NCBI GenBank assembly: GCA_030035585.1
Contig: CM057476.1
Coordinates: forward strand, 18,646,501 to 18,710,500
Reading direction: 5' to 3'
From: Dugong dugon
Taxonomy: Eukaryota; Chordata; Mammalia; Sirenia; Dugongidae
DNA: 64,000 nt
In this document: positions 54,228-64,000 of the stretch, in pieces
Layout: every line of letters begins with the position of its first letter
Numbering within the stretch: position 1 is the first letter of the stretch
Notes under the pieces: model-generated
What the model was told of the DNA's origin: nothing
Seen by the model: only the letters and a program-made list of their open reading frames with translations
Database searches by the model: none
Made by a program: the position numbers and the translations under genes

Positions 54228-54575
54228 CTGTTGTTGTTGTCAGCTGACATTGAGTTGGCCCCCGACTCATGGCGACCCCATGCACAAAAGAACAAACGCT
54301 GCCTGGTCCTGCACCATCCCCACGATCAGTTGCGGATCACATCCTTGTGATCCATAGGGTTTCATTGGCTGATTTTCAGAAGGAGACCACCAGGACCTTC
54401 TTCCTAGTCTTAGTCTGGAAGCTCCACTGAAACCTGTTCAGCGTCATAGCAACACGCAAGCCTCCAATGACAGATGGGTGGTAGCTGTGCATGAGGTACA
54501 TTGGCCAGGAATCGAACTCTGGTCTCCCACATGGAAGGTGAGAATTCTACCACTGAACCACCTCTGCCCCATCCA
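54228..54575 (-). mobile_element. tRNA-Gly-derived SINE, longest copy
   Basis: On the minus strand: tRNA-Gly-like head (54575 to about 54500; gaggtggttcagtggtagaa), body with tgttgctatgacgctgaaca and gtttcagtggagcttccaga, then ccgcaactgatcgtggggat and ggtgcaggaccaggcagcgt, which match the RTE 3' end, then ggggtcgccatgagtcgggg and a CAA-repeat tail. Confidence 0.9.
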
Positions 54576-54576
54576 G

Positions 54577-54579
<3 letters not shown>

Positions 54580-54631
<52 letters not shown>
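54580..54631 (+). repeat. (TG)n microsatellite
   Basis: About 26 uninterrupted units abutting the SINE head, followed by a G-rich run (ggtgggggtggggggt). Confidence 0.97.
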
Positions 54632-54632
<1 letters not shown>

Positions 54633-54649
54633 TGGGGGTGGGGGGTACA

Positions 54650-55195
54650 GTTCTGGCTTAATCTGAAGAGATTTCTAGAATATTTGGGAGAGGGCCTGGA
54701 CTGTGTGGCCTTCCGGCCCCTCTACCTGATGATGTTTCTCTGAATCAATGCACTGATAATAGTAGCATCACGTAGCAGAATGCTGTTCTCTGTGGCAAAT
54801 TCTAGAACATGGCTATTCTCTACATCGGTTGAGAACGGGCCTGGGGCACCATTACACTCCTTCACGCTGGCTTGTCTATTAACATGTTTTATGGAAACAA
54901 AAGTCCCAACAAGGACACTCATGACCCATATGTAGAGTGACCTCACGTGTGGGTTTGCCAGGAAAATCTCCGTTTATACCAGTTGTCCCAACATACTTAC
55001 TAACACTGCCCCTTTCTTTCTCCAAAGTGCCCCAGTTTGGACAGTAAATTTCACGGTTTCGCCTACTGACAGATCACCCCCCTCCTCCACCCGTGGAATA
55101 GAAGTCCCCTTGCTCACACACTTCTGGGTTTCCAATCCTAAATGTGTACATGAAATGGTCGATGAGATGAGGAATATGGAAGCCACAGACCTTCC
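54650..55195. other. Unique intronic sequence
   Basis: Nothing recognised. Confidence 0.35.
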
Positions 55196-55200
55196 ATACT

Positions 55201-55244
55201 CATTGCCATCGAGTCAATTCTGACTCATAGCGACCCTATTGGAC
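55201..55244 (-). mobile_element. AfroSINE tail fragment
   Basis: Only the tail ttgccatcgagtcaattctg to cgaccctattgg remains. Confidence 0.8.
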
Positions 55245-55320
55245 CTTAGAGTTAATAATAATAATTAATAATAACACTCACTATTAGTCTAGGGAACATG
55301 CCCTCACAATTCTCATTTGG

Positions 55321-55885
55321 CTTTTTTTTTTTTTTTTTTTAATTTCTGGCTAGGTAACACCATTCCATGATTGAAAATCATCTAAAACTATTAGAAAGTT
55401 AGAATGAAAAGCCTCACTACTACCCTTCTGCCATCCACCCAATCCCCTGCACCCACCCCTTTATTAGTCTCTCATGTCTTCCTCCAGTGTCTGTTTAGGT
55501 AAATACAAATGAATATTCTGATGCCTCTCCTTTTTTACATAAAAGGTGGTATACTACACACACTATTGCAACTTGCCTTTCTTACCTAAGGATACATCTT
55601 GGAGATGATTTCATATCAGTATGTAAAGAGCAGCCGGTCTTTTTGACAGCTGTATAGTATTCCATTGTTGGATTGGCTGTGATTTGTGTAACCAGTGCCC
55701 TGGGGATGGGTGCTTGGCCTGTTTCCAGGCTCTTGTTGTTACAATGTCTCAATTAATACAACATTAACATACGACATTGTAACAATGTTAGCATGTCGCA
55801 CTATGTCGATGTTACAATTAATAATCATGTATCATATCTCTGCCCACATATTCTTAAAATGTTTTGGGCTTCTTAATAGGTTTTG
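55321..55885 (-). mobile_element. Ancient L1 (L1M-type) 3'UTR
   Basis: Reversed text cattccatgattgaaaatca, aggatacatcttggagatga, ctgtatagtattccattgtt and ggcctgtttccaggctcttg, with a T-run first (55322-55340). Confidence 0.75.
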
Positions 55886-55927
55886 AGTCTTTCACAATGA
55901 GCAAATTGGTTTTAAGCTCTCCCTTTG

Positions 55928-56134
55928 CACGGGTCCCCTGTGGCCCAAACTGCACTCAACTGCAGCTAACTGAAAGGTTGGTGATTCGAACCCACTCAGC
56001 GGCACTGAGGAAGAAAGGCCTAATGATCTGCTTCCGTATAAGATTACAGCCAAGAAAACCTTACGGAGCAATTCTACCCCATAACACATAGTGCCGCCAA
56101 CTCAGCGGTGATGGGTTTGGTGTTTTGGGTTTGC
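55928..56134 (+). mobile_element. AfroSINE, form B
   Basis: cgtataagattacagccaag body; tail with a deletion in the gagtcggaat part. Confidence 0.9.
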
Positions 56135-57140
56135 ACTGGCCATGCTGTGTTATAATCCATCTAGAAAATGCTTCAGAGCCATTTAGACTGTTTTTCCCCA
56201 CACAGCCCAAGCCACAGCTGTGGTACAAGGCCTCACAGGAGGTCAGAGACTCTTGGTTCCTATCCCAGCCGTACTGGCTGTTTCGACTCCTGGTCCTCAG
56301 TTTCCACACTTATCAAAGCGCGATAACAATCGTTCCCAGGGTTTCTATGGGGATCAAGGACTAGGAAAGCATTTCTGGGATGCGTGAAATGCTCTACAGT
56401 GTGAGGAGGCAGATTTATGCCTGAGCTTCCCTTATCAGCTGCAAAGAGTGGTTCGGGACTCTGGGTTCCCAAAGGAGGCTTCTGCCCACCCACTCCCCAG
56501 CAGGCGGGTAGGGAAGTATAGACGGAATCCACAGAGAACAAGGCAGTGACCTGTGGCCAGCAGGTCCCCAGTGTTGTCCCTGAGCTCACAGAATCCGACT
56601 CAGACCAGGAGCTTCATTCTGAACATAGCTTGGTGGCCCTGGGCAATCCAGAGCAGCTCCCAACTGAACCTTTTTTCTGCTTTTATTCTGTTTTAAAATA
56701 AAACCATGATCACATCCCCAGGGTGGGGACAAGGTCCTCTCCTCCATGAACTATACACAGCCATCCCGGCCCCCTTGGGAAAGGATCCAGAGTAATTTTC
56801 CATCCATTGCTCATGGAGAATCAATCCCGGCAGGCAACAGGGGGCTGCCCGCTCCCAGGCAGGAATGGTCATACTCTTTCTGTATTTTCACATCTGCCGC
56901 ACTAACTCCCCAAGGCTCCGAGTGGCAGACAGCAGAGCCTTTGTCTCTCTCCTCCCTTTTTTCTAGCCCTGCTGCCAAGAACTCAGGACCCTGACGTCCT
57001 GGCTGGCGCAGGTTTCCAAGGCCCCTGCAGCTTGTAGCCATGGGCAGAGAACCTTGAAACCACCACCTTGTTGAGCCATTGGAACCATCACTGCCCACGC
57101 TTCGGGGCCTTTGTGCCCCTCACTTTGCCCCAGCCTCCCA
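56135..57140. other. Mostly unique intronic sequence
   Basis: A MIR-like piece at about 56225-56370 (ttcctatcccagccgtactg). Otherwise nothing recognised. Confidence 0.35.
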
Positions 57141-57144
57141 GCAG

Positions 57145-57262
57145 CCCTGATTGCCACCCCTACTTCACAGTGGAGGAAACTAAATCTCAGAGGGGTCAAG
57201 CAACTTGCCCAAGGTCACACAGCTAGAAAATGGAGAAGGCAGGAGTTGAACCCAAAGCCATG
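57145..57262 (-). mobile_element. MIR SINE
   Basis: cttgcccaaggtcacacagc and gcaggagttgaacccaaagc on the plus strand. Confidence 0.82.
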
Positions 57263-57271
57263 CTCAACCTG

Positions 57272-57525
57272 AGATGGCTGAGGGTGCAGGCTCTGGAGTC
57301 AGACCTCCTGGGTTCAAATCTCAGCTCTGCCACTTGCCTATAAGACCTCCTTGGTGCTTAAATTCTCTGTGCCTCAGTTTTCCTCACCTGTAGAATGCAG
57401 CAGTAATAGTAAATACCTCATAGAGTTGATATTAGGATTAAATAAGAGGAGGTTTATAAAGCACCTAGAGCAATGCCTGGCCCGTGGTAAGTTCTCAGTA
57501 AGTTATCTGTTATTATTTCTGCTAT
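57272..57525 (+). mobile_element. MIR SINE, full length
   Basis: ctggagtcagacctcctggg, ttctctgtgcctcagttttc, gagcaatgcctggcccgtgg and ttatctgttattatt. Confidence 0.9.
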
Positions 57526-57689
57526 TACTGTTGTTGATTATGACTATGATTATTACCATTATATCACATTGCCCCAGACATGGACATGGTACAGTTGTAA
57601 AGGAGTGTGATTATTTAAAATTAAAAAAAACCCTCGCCTCAGCGCTTCTTGCACACTGAGGTATAACTATCTGATGACAGATTATATAT

Positions 57690-58025
57690 TTCTTATTCAT
57701 AAGTTCCATAAACCTTACTAAGCACATATTATCTGCCAGGTACCAGGTTAGGAGGGAGAAATGCAAAGATGAGAGACAGAGTTCCCCCTCCCAAGAAACG
57801 CAAAGCCAGGTAGGGAAGACAAACAATGAGAAAATCACAACACAGTAAACCCAGGGCACTGGGGACCACATAAGCGTGCTACCAACTCCAGCCATCAAGT
57901 CAGGGAAGACTGCCTGGAAGAAGCGAAACTCAAAGGACAAGTAAGAGTTGGTCAACCCAGCATCCCAGGCAGAGGCAGCTCAGAGGATAAGAACTTTGCA
58001 CATTCAAATAATATGGCTGGAGGGG
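57690..58025 (+). mobile_element. Old LINE-like repeat (family unresolved)
   Basis: actaagcacatattatctgc, ggtaccaggttaggagggag, aagactgcctggaagaagcg and agcatcccaggcagaggcag. Confidence 0.5.
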
Positions 58026-59228
58026 AATGTGATGAACGGACTTGAACTTTAAAGCTTCGATGGTGGAAACTCAGGTACTGTGTGGAGCAGAGGGAGAGTT
58101 TTAGCAAAAATGTAAGAACCCTGGTGGCTTCCTAAAAATCACAAAGTGGGAGGTGTGACTAAGGGAAGAAGCCCTGTGCTCTCTCCCCAAGCCCAGGGAG
58201 ATATGTGACCCAAAAGTGCTTTCTCCTGGGTTCCACCAAGAGACCCAACCCACTCCAAGAACCTGGGACTCAGAACTAAACATCTCAGACCTCAAACCAC
58301 CACCCCTCCCTCCTCCTAGTTTAGGAAGAGAAAAAAGTGCCAGCCAACCTCCTGAGACCCTCCCCTCATGCCCTATTACCCAGAGGCAAAGACCTCTCCT
58401 TCTTTCTTCTTCCTCCTTCCCTAGTCTCTTCCTTCTCCCTCTGCTTCTCCATCCTTGTCCCGACACTTGCTCTACTTTGGTCTTTGTCTCCCATCCCCAC
58501 CCTCCAAGAAAATGACCCACCAGCTTGGGATGAGCCCAGGCCCTCAGGCCACGGCCACATTCACATTTGCTCTGCCCACCTTCTTGCTCCTCTCCCCAAC
58601 CCGGCGCTGGGGGCCAGGACGCCCTCCTTGTGTAAACCATGAATTCATTCATTCATTCAAGAACAGAAATAGAAAAGGAGGAACAAGGTGCTTGGAGAGA
58701 TGGGGGACCTGGGTTCCAGTTCCAAGTCTGCTCCTAATTTGTACAGTGAACCTCCACGGTAAACCTCCCCTCTCTGAGCCACGACCCCATGAATCTTTCA
58801 GAAAACAGTAAGCTGGAAGGCACATCTGGTCCAACATGGCAGACATGGGGTAAGGACCTGCCAGAACTCAGGAATCAGGATAAATGGAGAAACAGGACTG
58901 GACACCTGGCCTTATTCTCTGTTGTCACATCTAGAGCCTCAGTTTCCTTATCTGAAATGAATCCTAGGATGCTTGCCAACAACTTATGGCTGCCTCACAG
59001 ACGGTGGCAAGGGAGCTAAGAGGTAGAGACTTGGCAAAAGTGAAGCCACCTGGGGAAAGAAGCTGGCCCCACAGCCACATGCCTCAGACCAGAGGCGCGG
59101 AGTTCCAGAGAGGTCCTGGCTTGGCAAGTCCCCAGGTGGGTAGAGACCCACCCCAGACCTGAGGTCCAGGACTCCAGCTGGGGGACCCCAAAGTTTACGT
59201 CTTTGGGCAAAACCAAGAACTTACCTAC
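58026..59228. other. Mostly unique intronic sequence
   Basis: C/T-rich around 58380-58500. An open frame of 183 codons on the minus strand (58101-58652) has no domain and runs through low-complexity sequence. Confidence 0.35.
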
Positions 59229-59751
59229 TGTCTTAGTCATCTAGTGCTGCTATAACAGAAATACCACAAGTGGATGGCTTCAACAAAGACAAATTTATTC
59301 TCTCACAGTTTAGGAGGCTAGAAGTCAAAATTCAGGGTGCCAGCTCCAGGGGAATCCTTTCTCTCTCTGTTTCCTCTGGAGGTATGTCCTTATTATCAAT
59401 CTTCCTCTGGTCTAGGAGCTTCTCAGCGCAGGAACCCTGGGTCCAAAGGACATGCTCTACTCTCAGCACTGCTTCCTTGGTGGTAGGAGGTCCCCCTGTC
59501 TCTCTGCTTGTTTCTCTCTTGTATATCTCAAAACACATTCACTCAAGACACAATCCAATCTTGTACATTGAGTCCTGCCTCATTAACATAACTGCCTCTA
59601 ATCTTGCCTCATTAACATCATAGAGGTAGGATTTACAACACATAGGAAAATCACATCAGGTGACAAAATGGTGGACAATCACACAATACTGGGACTCATG
59701 GCCTAGCCAAGTTGACACACACTTTTGGGGGACACAATTCTATCCATAACA
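59229..59751 (-). mobile_element. MaLR/MLT1-like LTR, same family as 10190-10790
   Basis: On the minus strand starts tgttatggatagaattgtgt and ends gcactagatgactaagaca, with acttctagcctcctaaactg and gagaataaatttgtctttgt. No clear flanking duplication (cctac and cccat). Confidence 0.8.
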
Positions 59752-59850
59752 CCCATCCGTGGTGGAAGGGGTCTCCAGTCCCCAGGTGCTGGTTGGGTTC
59801 TTGGTGGTTTATTCCCTCTGGGAGCTGTCTGTGATAAAATGGAAGGTTAG

Positions 59851-60044
59851 GTGGCCCAAACTGTTTTCACTCAACTACTAACCAAAGCCAGGGGTACCAC
59901 AGAAGAAAGGCCTGGCCATCTGCTTCTGTTAAGATTTCAGCCAAGAACAACCTGTGGGGCACAGTTCTACTTTGTAAAGCCTGGGGTTACCATGAGTCAG
60001 AATCAACTTGACAGTAACGGGTTTGGTTTTTTGTTCGTTCGTTG
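59851..60044 (+). mobile_element. AfroSINE, form B, with head deletion
   Basis: gttaagatttcagccaagaa body; tail acgggtttggttttttg then a TTCG run. Confidence 0.9.
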
Positions 60045-60104
60045 CCCAGCCACAGATTTAGGGGGGCAGAGAGGAACAGGGTCACCAAAGTGGCACCTTT
60101 CCAG

Positions 60105-60212
60105 GTGTTGTGGTTAAGGCTGCCTGGGTTCAAACCCCGGCTGTGCCACTTACCAGCTGTATGACCTTGGGCTAATTATTTAACCTCTCTGTGCCTCTGT
60201 TTCCTTGTATAT
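60105..60212 (+). mobile_element. MIR SINE
   Basis: gttcaaaccccggctgtgcc, gtatgaccttgggctaatta and cctctctgtgcctctgtttc. Confidence 0.85.
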
Positions 60213-61015
60213 ATTTCCCCCTCAAACCCGACAATCGATGAATTGTCTCACGTTTCTCAAAATGAGCTACCAGACAGGAAGCCCGAGCACAGACAAGTTA
60301 CCTCTTCCAGAAGCTGACTCAAAGGTTTCTGAGGGCTGCTGTTTTTGTCTTTAAATGCACAGATATATTACGGCAATGAATGCAATTAAAAATACATATA
60401 TATGCCCTCAAAATAATTGCATGTGTTTTAAAAATAAAACGCATGATCTCCAAATAATTTTAGTAAGGGTTTGATTTTCCCAAAGAGAAGGAGGCAGCTT
60501 CAAATGATACCCCAGATCCTGTGCCTCAAAGTATGAGGTGTGTCCCTCTGCTGTCCAGCTCCTCCGTTTACTCCTTCATAGATGTTTACTGAGCACCTAC
60601 TATGTGGCCTGTGCAGGGGTGGTGGGCAGCCAGCATTATTTCCTGGACAATGGAAACGGGATTCCTGCCACAGCCTCTTGTCTGATCATAACCAGCTCCC
60701 AGGGGAAGAAACCACGGAGAACTGGACCAGCACCTGGGGCCTCGAAGCCCCTTCCACATGGACAAGTAAGTGCTTGGTTTTGCCCAAAGATGCTCCATTT
60801 GCCTCTGGAAGACCCCAGCTGATTCAGGGCACTGGCTCCTCGAGAAATGAGGGAAGAAGCGAGAGAGAAAAGAGGAGGGAGAGCGAGGCAGGGTGAAGGG
60901 CTCACAGGCAGGAGGTGCACGAGAAGGCAGCGACCAGGGCAGGTGGCCTTCGACCCAGCACCTCACAGTGTCCTTGCTCTGCATCCTGAACCCCACAAGC
61001 TTTGGGGCCCCCTGA
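60213..61015. other. Unique sequence with A/T-rich, possibly conserved block 60345-60500
   Basis: The block contains gcaatgaatgcaattaaaaa, aataattgcatgtgttttaa and ccaaataattttagtaaggg. It lacks the truncation or tail features of a retroposon. An old LINE piece may lie at 60570-60655. Confidence 0.3.
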
Positions 61016-61020
61016 GGAAC

Positions 61021-61249
61021 TGGAGTCTCTGGGTAGCACAGTTAACGTGGCTCAGCTGCTAACCAAAAAGGCTGGCAGTTTGAGTCCACCCAGAGGTGCC
61101 TTGGAAGAAAGGCCTGGTGATCTATACCTGAAAAAGTCAGCTGTGGAAAACCCTATGGAGCACAGTTCTACTCTGACACACATGGGGTCGCCATGAGTCG
61201 GAATCAACTCGATGGCAACTGTATTTTTTCTTTTTTCTTTTTTTTTGAA
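61021..61249 (+). mobile_element. AfroSINE, form C
   Basis: Full-length with a TTTC-rich tail; aggaact on both sides (near 61014 and 61248). Confidence 0.93.
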
Positions 61250-62125
61250 GGAACTCAAGTGTCTGGGGCTGCCCTCAGCATTTCCAACACACCATCCCAG
61301 GTGAGAAACAAGCTGGCTGGCTGCCACCACTCCTGGGGGAGCCAGGTGCTCGTTGGAGTCAACCCACAGAGGGCTTTCAGAACTAGGGGCTCCTTTTTTC
61401 ACCCCCGCCCCCTTCTAGTCACCTGAGGGGAGGTGACAGCAGCCCCAGTTTTTCAGGAACGCACAACTCAGAGAGGTAAAGAGCCTGGCCCAAAGTTCCA
61501 CAGCGAGAAGGGGCAAAGCTTCTTACTAAATCCACCCCAGTTGCTATGGATACAGATAGCTCATAGCAAAATAGCTAACGTTGTGCACTTACCGCGCACT
61601 ATTCCTGGAAGGCACAGGGTGGCCTGTATCCCTGCTATTATTAGCCCAATTCCAACATCCCCAATTCCAAATTCTTTCCTTTTAAACAACTGGCTGTGGA
61701 AAATACTAAAATAATAATAATAAAGATCAAAATATTAAAATAAAACTTACCTCCCCTACATTCCTCCCTCCCCACCCCCAGACCCACAAGCCCGTTAGAT
61801 TTCAAAGACATACGGGGCCTGAGAACACAGTACAGGCTCCCCCAGAACAACAAATCCTGTGAGTTTTAAAGAAAACAAGATGCCTGAGGGAGTATGGCCT
61901 TCAGAGCGGAAAGCTCCAAGTGTCTGAGGAAAGCAAAGGCCTGCTTCCACTGGCCCCACACCACCCCCAGTCTTGACAGCCTCCCCAAGGCAAAGGGGGT
62001 GGCCTGGGCCTGGACCTTCTCTAAGGCTGGATTTCTGAGACAATTTCCCGAGGTAACAATAACCGTGGTGGCTTGTTACGCTCCGTGCTTTGCCCGCATT
62101 CTCGCGCTGATGCCTCTGGTAGCCT
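61250..62125. other. Mostly unique sequence
   Basis: Reversed MIR fragment at about 61440-61520 (aactcagagaggtaaagagc). GAG|GTAAGT on the minus strand at 61748 is an isolated donor-like site. Confidence 0.35.
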
Positions 62126-62129
62126 GAGG

Positions 62130-62265
62130 TGGTGTGTTCTAGTCCTAGTCCCATTTACGGGCTGGAAAACGGAGCCCCAGAGAGGCCAGGTGTCCTACCC
62201 AAAGCCTTACAGCCGGTACATGGCAGAGCAGGAGCAAATGAGTGCTCAGATTCTCTCACCCATCT
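62130..62265 (-). mobile_element. MIR SINE
   Basis: ggaaaacggagccccagaga and aaagccttacagccggtaca. Confidence 0.6.
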
Positions 62266-62539
62266 ACTGTTTCTGGGCCCGCTAAAGCCTTTATCACCAA
62301 GGTATCACTCTAGACCAAAGCCCGCTGCTGTGGAGTCATTACACTAGAGGAGCTGAAAAGTTGGCAAAAACCCATTGCTAAAGCTCAAAAGTGCCCAAGT
62401 GAGGTAATGAAATCCCATTTCCAGGTTCCTGGAAATTGCAGAAGGTGACATGTCCCTAAAACAAACCGAGTAGGTGACAACCCAGCTAACCAAAAGACAC
62501 CAAAATTTCTGGGAAGACCCAGATCCCAGGAGAAGAGCG

Positions 62540-62750
62540 ACAGTAATAGTAGCTAATGTTGATTTAATCCTACAGTGTGTCAGGCACTGTCTAAGCATAT
62601 TTGAGCCTCACAACAGCCCTGTGAGTCAGTATCATTCACACCCCCGTTTTACAGATGAGGACACCAAGGCTGCATAGCTAGGAAGTCAAGGAATTTGTAG
62701 CCAGCAGTTGAATTCCAGAAGCTTCTGAGCACCATGCCACCCTGCCTCTC
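62540..62750 (-). mobile_element. MIR SINE
   Basis: gagcctcacaacagccctgt, ttttacagatgaggacacca and agcagttgaattccagaagc. Confidence 0.7.
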
Positions 62751-63045
62751 GAGTTACACCTTGATGAGATGCACTTCTCCACACACAACCCAGCCAGCAC
62801 CGCCCCGTCCTCTCCCAGCACCCCCTCCAATGCCCACACAAGGACAGAAGGAATGTCCGAATGAGAAGACAGTTTTACCAGTTCAGCTGAGGGCTACTGG
62901 GACCCCAGGCTCCTCATCCACACCACAGGACAAAGCTGTGGTAACCACTTCTGCCCCCAGTCTCCATCAGAAAGCGACAGGCTGGTGGGCAAGCAGTATA
63001 GACACGGGGTGTGTCAAGATTGCAAACACTCACTTCCACACTTAC

Positions 63046-63130
63046 CAGGTCTGAGCTCCGCTGATGTGCAGCTGTCACGTGAAAAATAAAGTCAACCCAA
63101 TTCTCTGCTGCTCAGTCTACGAGGAAAAGG
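63046..63130 (-). other. Speculative CMKLR1 5' noncoding exon with strong splice donor
   Basis: On the minus strand CTG|GTAAGTG occurs at 63046|63045, a strong donor. It lies 150 bases downstream of an ETS/AP-1 pair. The exon's 5' end is a guess. Similar donors occur at 63288 (AAG|GTAAGG) and 61748 (GAG|GTAAGT), so this is only one candidate. Confidence 0.15.
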
Positions 63131-63193
63131 AGACAGAGAGAGGCCCCACTGGAGATGTGGGGAAGTTGAAAGTATAAACTTCTCCTATGGAAC

Positions 63194-63211
63194 TGACTCA
63201 GTAACTTCCTG
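63194..63211 (-). promoter_or_regulatory. Possible ETS (PU.1-like) plus AP-1 composite site
   Basis: Minus-strand CAGGAAG (63211-63205) is followed after four bases by TGAGTCA (63200-63194), a spacing common in myeloid enhancers and promoters. CMKLR1 is myeloid-expressed, so the pair is suggestive, but such motifs are frequent by chance. Confidence 0.2.
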
Positions 63212-63699
63212 TCTGCCAGTCCTTTGTAGCAGACGAGGCTGCTGCTCACTTGCCTCCAGGAAGATCCTGGCCAAAAGGCTCCCCTTACCTTGTATCCACA
63301 GTGCCTGAATGTCCATCATCACGGACACTTTCTGCTGGTTTAAGGCATCAGGCTCACAAATCCCCACTCCAGCCCCCCAAGACTGTGCACAGCAAGCTGT
63401 CATTAATTGCGCACACGTCAGTGTGAGTGAGTTTATTGCTTTGGTTTCCAACCAGACATCTGGAGAAGAACAGGCTCCTGAGAAAATGAATGGGTTGGAA
63501 GACTGATAAGTTTTGTCAGTTCATGGAAGATGAAGACATGGTCTGGTCACAAAGGCCCACCCAGGTGAGAGGAGAGGGTCTGTGGTGTAGGTAAAGGGAC
63601 AAGACTTGGAAACCACAGACGAAGAGGGTACATGGACCCTGGAGAAGGGGGCTGGGAGAATAGGAATAGCCTGGGTGACAGGGAGGACAAGTGCAGGAT

Positions 63700-63812
63700 G
63701 AGGCATCAGGAAACTTCCTCCCTCTATTATGAGCTGTGTGGCCTCAGGCAGTCAACTAACCTCTCTGAGCCTCAGTCTCATCTACCACTAAGTTGTTATG
63801 AGATGTCAGGTC
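63700..63812 (+). mobile_element. MIR SINE
   Basis: tgagctgtgtggcctcaggc, aactaacctctctgagcctc and agttgttatgagatgtcagg. Confidence 0.75.
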
Positions 63813-64000
63813 TACATTGCTTTGGAAACTGGGAAATACGAATGCCATCCAGGGGTTCATGCTCTCAGCCTTACTCTCTCTTCACCGCTGGGAACCCTGA
63901 CCTCCTCTTGGTGAGGTGGACAGGGGCTAGGGGGTGGAGCAGAGGGGGCAATTAAGGAATTTAATTCCATTTCAGAAAGTATATACCGAGGACCTCAGAT

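Larger units (their letters stand above)
30858..63045 (-). other. CMKLR1: Presumed CMKLR1 5' intron(s) and/or upstream flank
   Basis: No coding exon of any other gene is recognisable here. CMKLR1 is known to have its 5' noncoding exons tens of kilobases upstream of a single coding exon, so this repeat-rich stretch is best read as intron, possibly with unrecognised noncoding exons. The far limit is the speculative donor at 63045. Confidence 0.45.
62760..63700. other. Unique sequence, candidate CMKLR1 upstream region
   Basis: No repeat recognised over about 900 bases, the longest repeat-free part of the upper window. It holds the ETS/AP-1 pair and two strong minus-strand donor-like sites. Confidence 0.3.

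Noticed and set aside
58101..58652. 183-codon minus-strand open frame
   Set aside because: Gly/Arg/Glu-rich from low-complexity sequence, no domain, no exon signals.

Overview
This is a 64 kb stretch of mammalian nuclear DNA. The lineage is an afrotherian of the paenungulate group, most likely an elephant. The evidence is about 55 copies of a tRNA-derived SINE of the AfroSINE type, whose 3' tail is shared with an RTE/BovB-class LINE whose 3' ends also occur here (6005-6175 and 23216-23550). By eye these SINEs cover about one sixth of the window. The species call is inference from repeat families.

Only one protein-coding gene can be supported: CMKLR1 (chemerin receptor 1, ChemR23), on the minus strand. 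Its whole coding sequence lies in one exon (29736-30854), just downstream of a clear 3' splice site (AG at 30859-30858). The first coding exon base is 30857, so start choice depends on an upstream exon. A canonical AATAAA on the minus strand at 28494-28499 gives a predicted 3'UTR of about 1.2 kb containing two antisense SINEs. Everything above 30858 is then intron and/or 5' flank of CMKLR1. A myeloid-type ETS/AP-1 pair next to a strong splice donor near 63.0-63.2 kb is a speculative upstream first exon.

Layout. 1-28.4 kb: intergenic DNA downstream of CMKLR1, with no recognisable exon; it holds SINEs, a 404-bp solo retroviral LTR with perfect 5-bp target duplication (5461-5864), MaLR- and MLT2-like LTRs, two 5'-truncated L1 3' ends (8116-8733, 18959-19756), an RTE 3' end, and a GGAT-type array grown from an L2 tail (24966-25332). 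28.4-30.9 kb: CMKLR1 terminal exon. 30.9-64 kb: CMKLR1 intron/upstream, with a tRNA-Gly-derived SINE family (four copies), a 2.3 kb L1 with ORF2 C-terminal remnants (45741-48036), and two L1 insertions at the same internal site of two different SINEs (42.7 and 45.0 kb).

The notable biology is in the retroposons: RTE and SINEs sharing a tail, a tRNA-Gly SINE with a longer RTE-like tail, a composite SINE bounded by a perfect 12-bp duplication, and an L1 endonuclease hotspot inside the SINE body. No bacterial, viral-genome, CRISPR or operon content is present. Repeat names come from recall of consensus sequences; boundaries are by eye, usually good to within about 5-20 bp, and exact where a target-site duplication is quoted.
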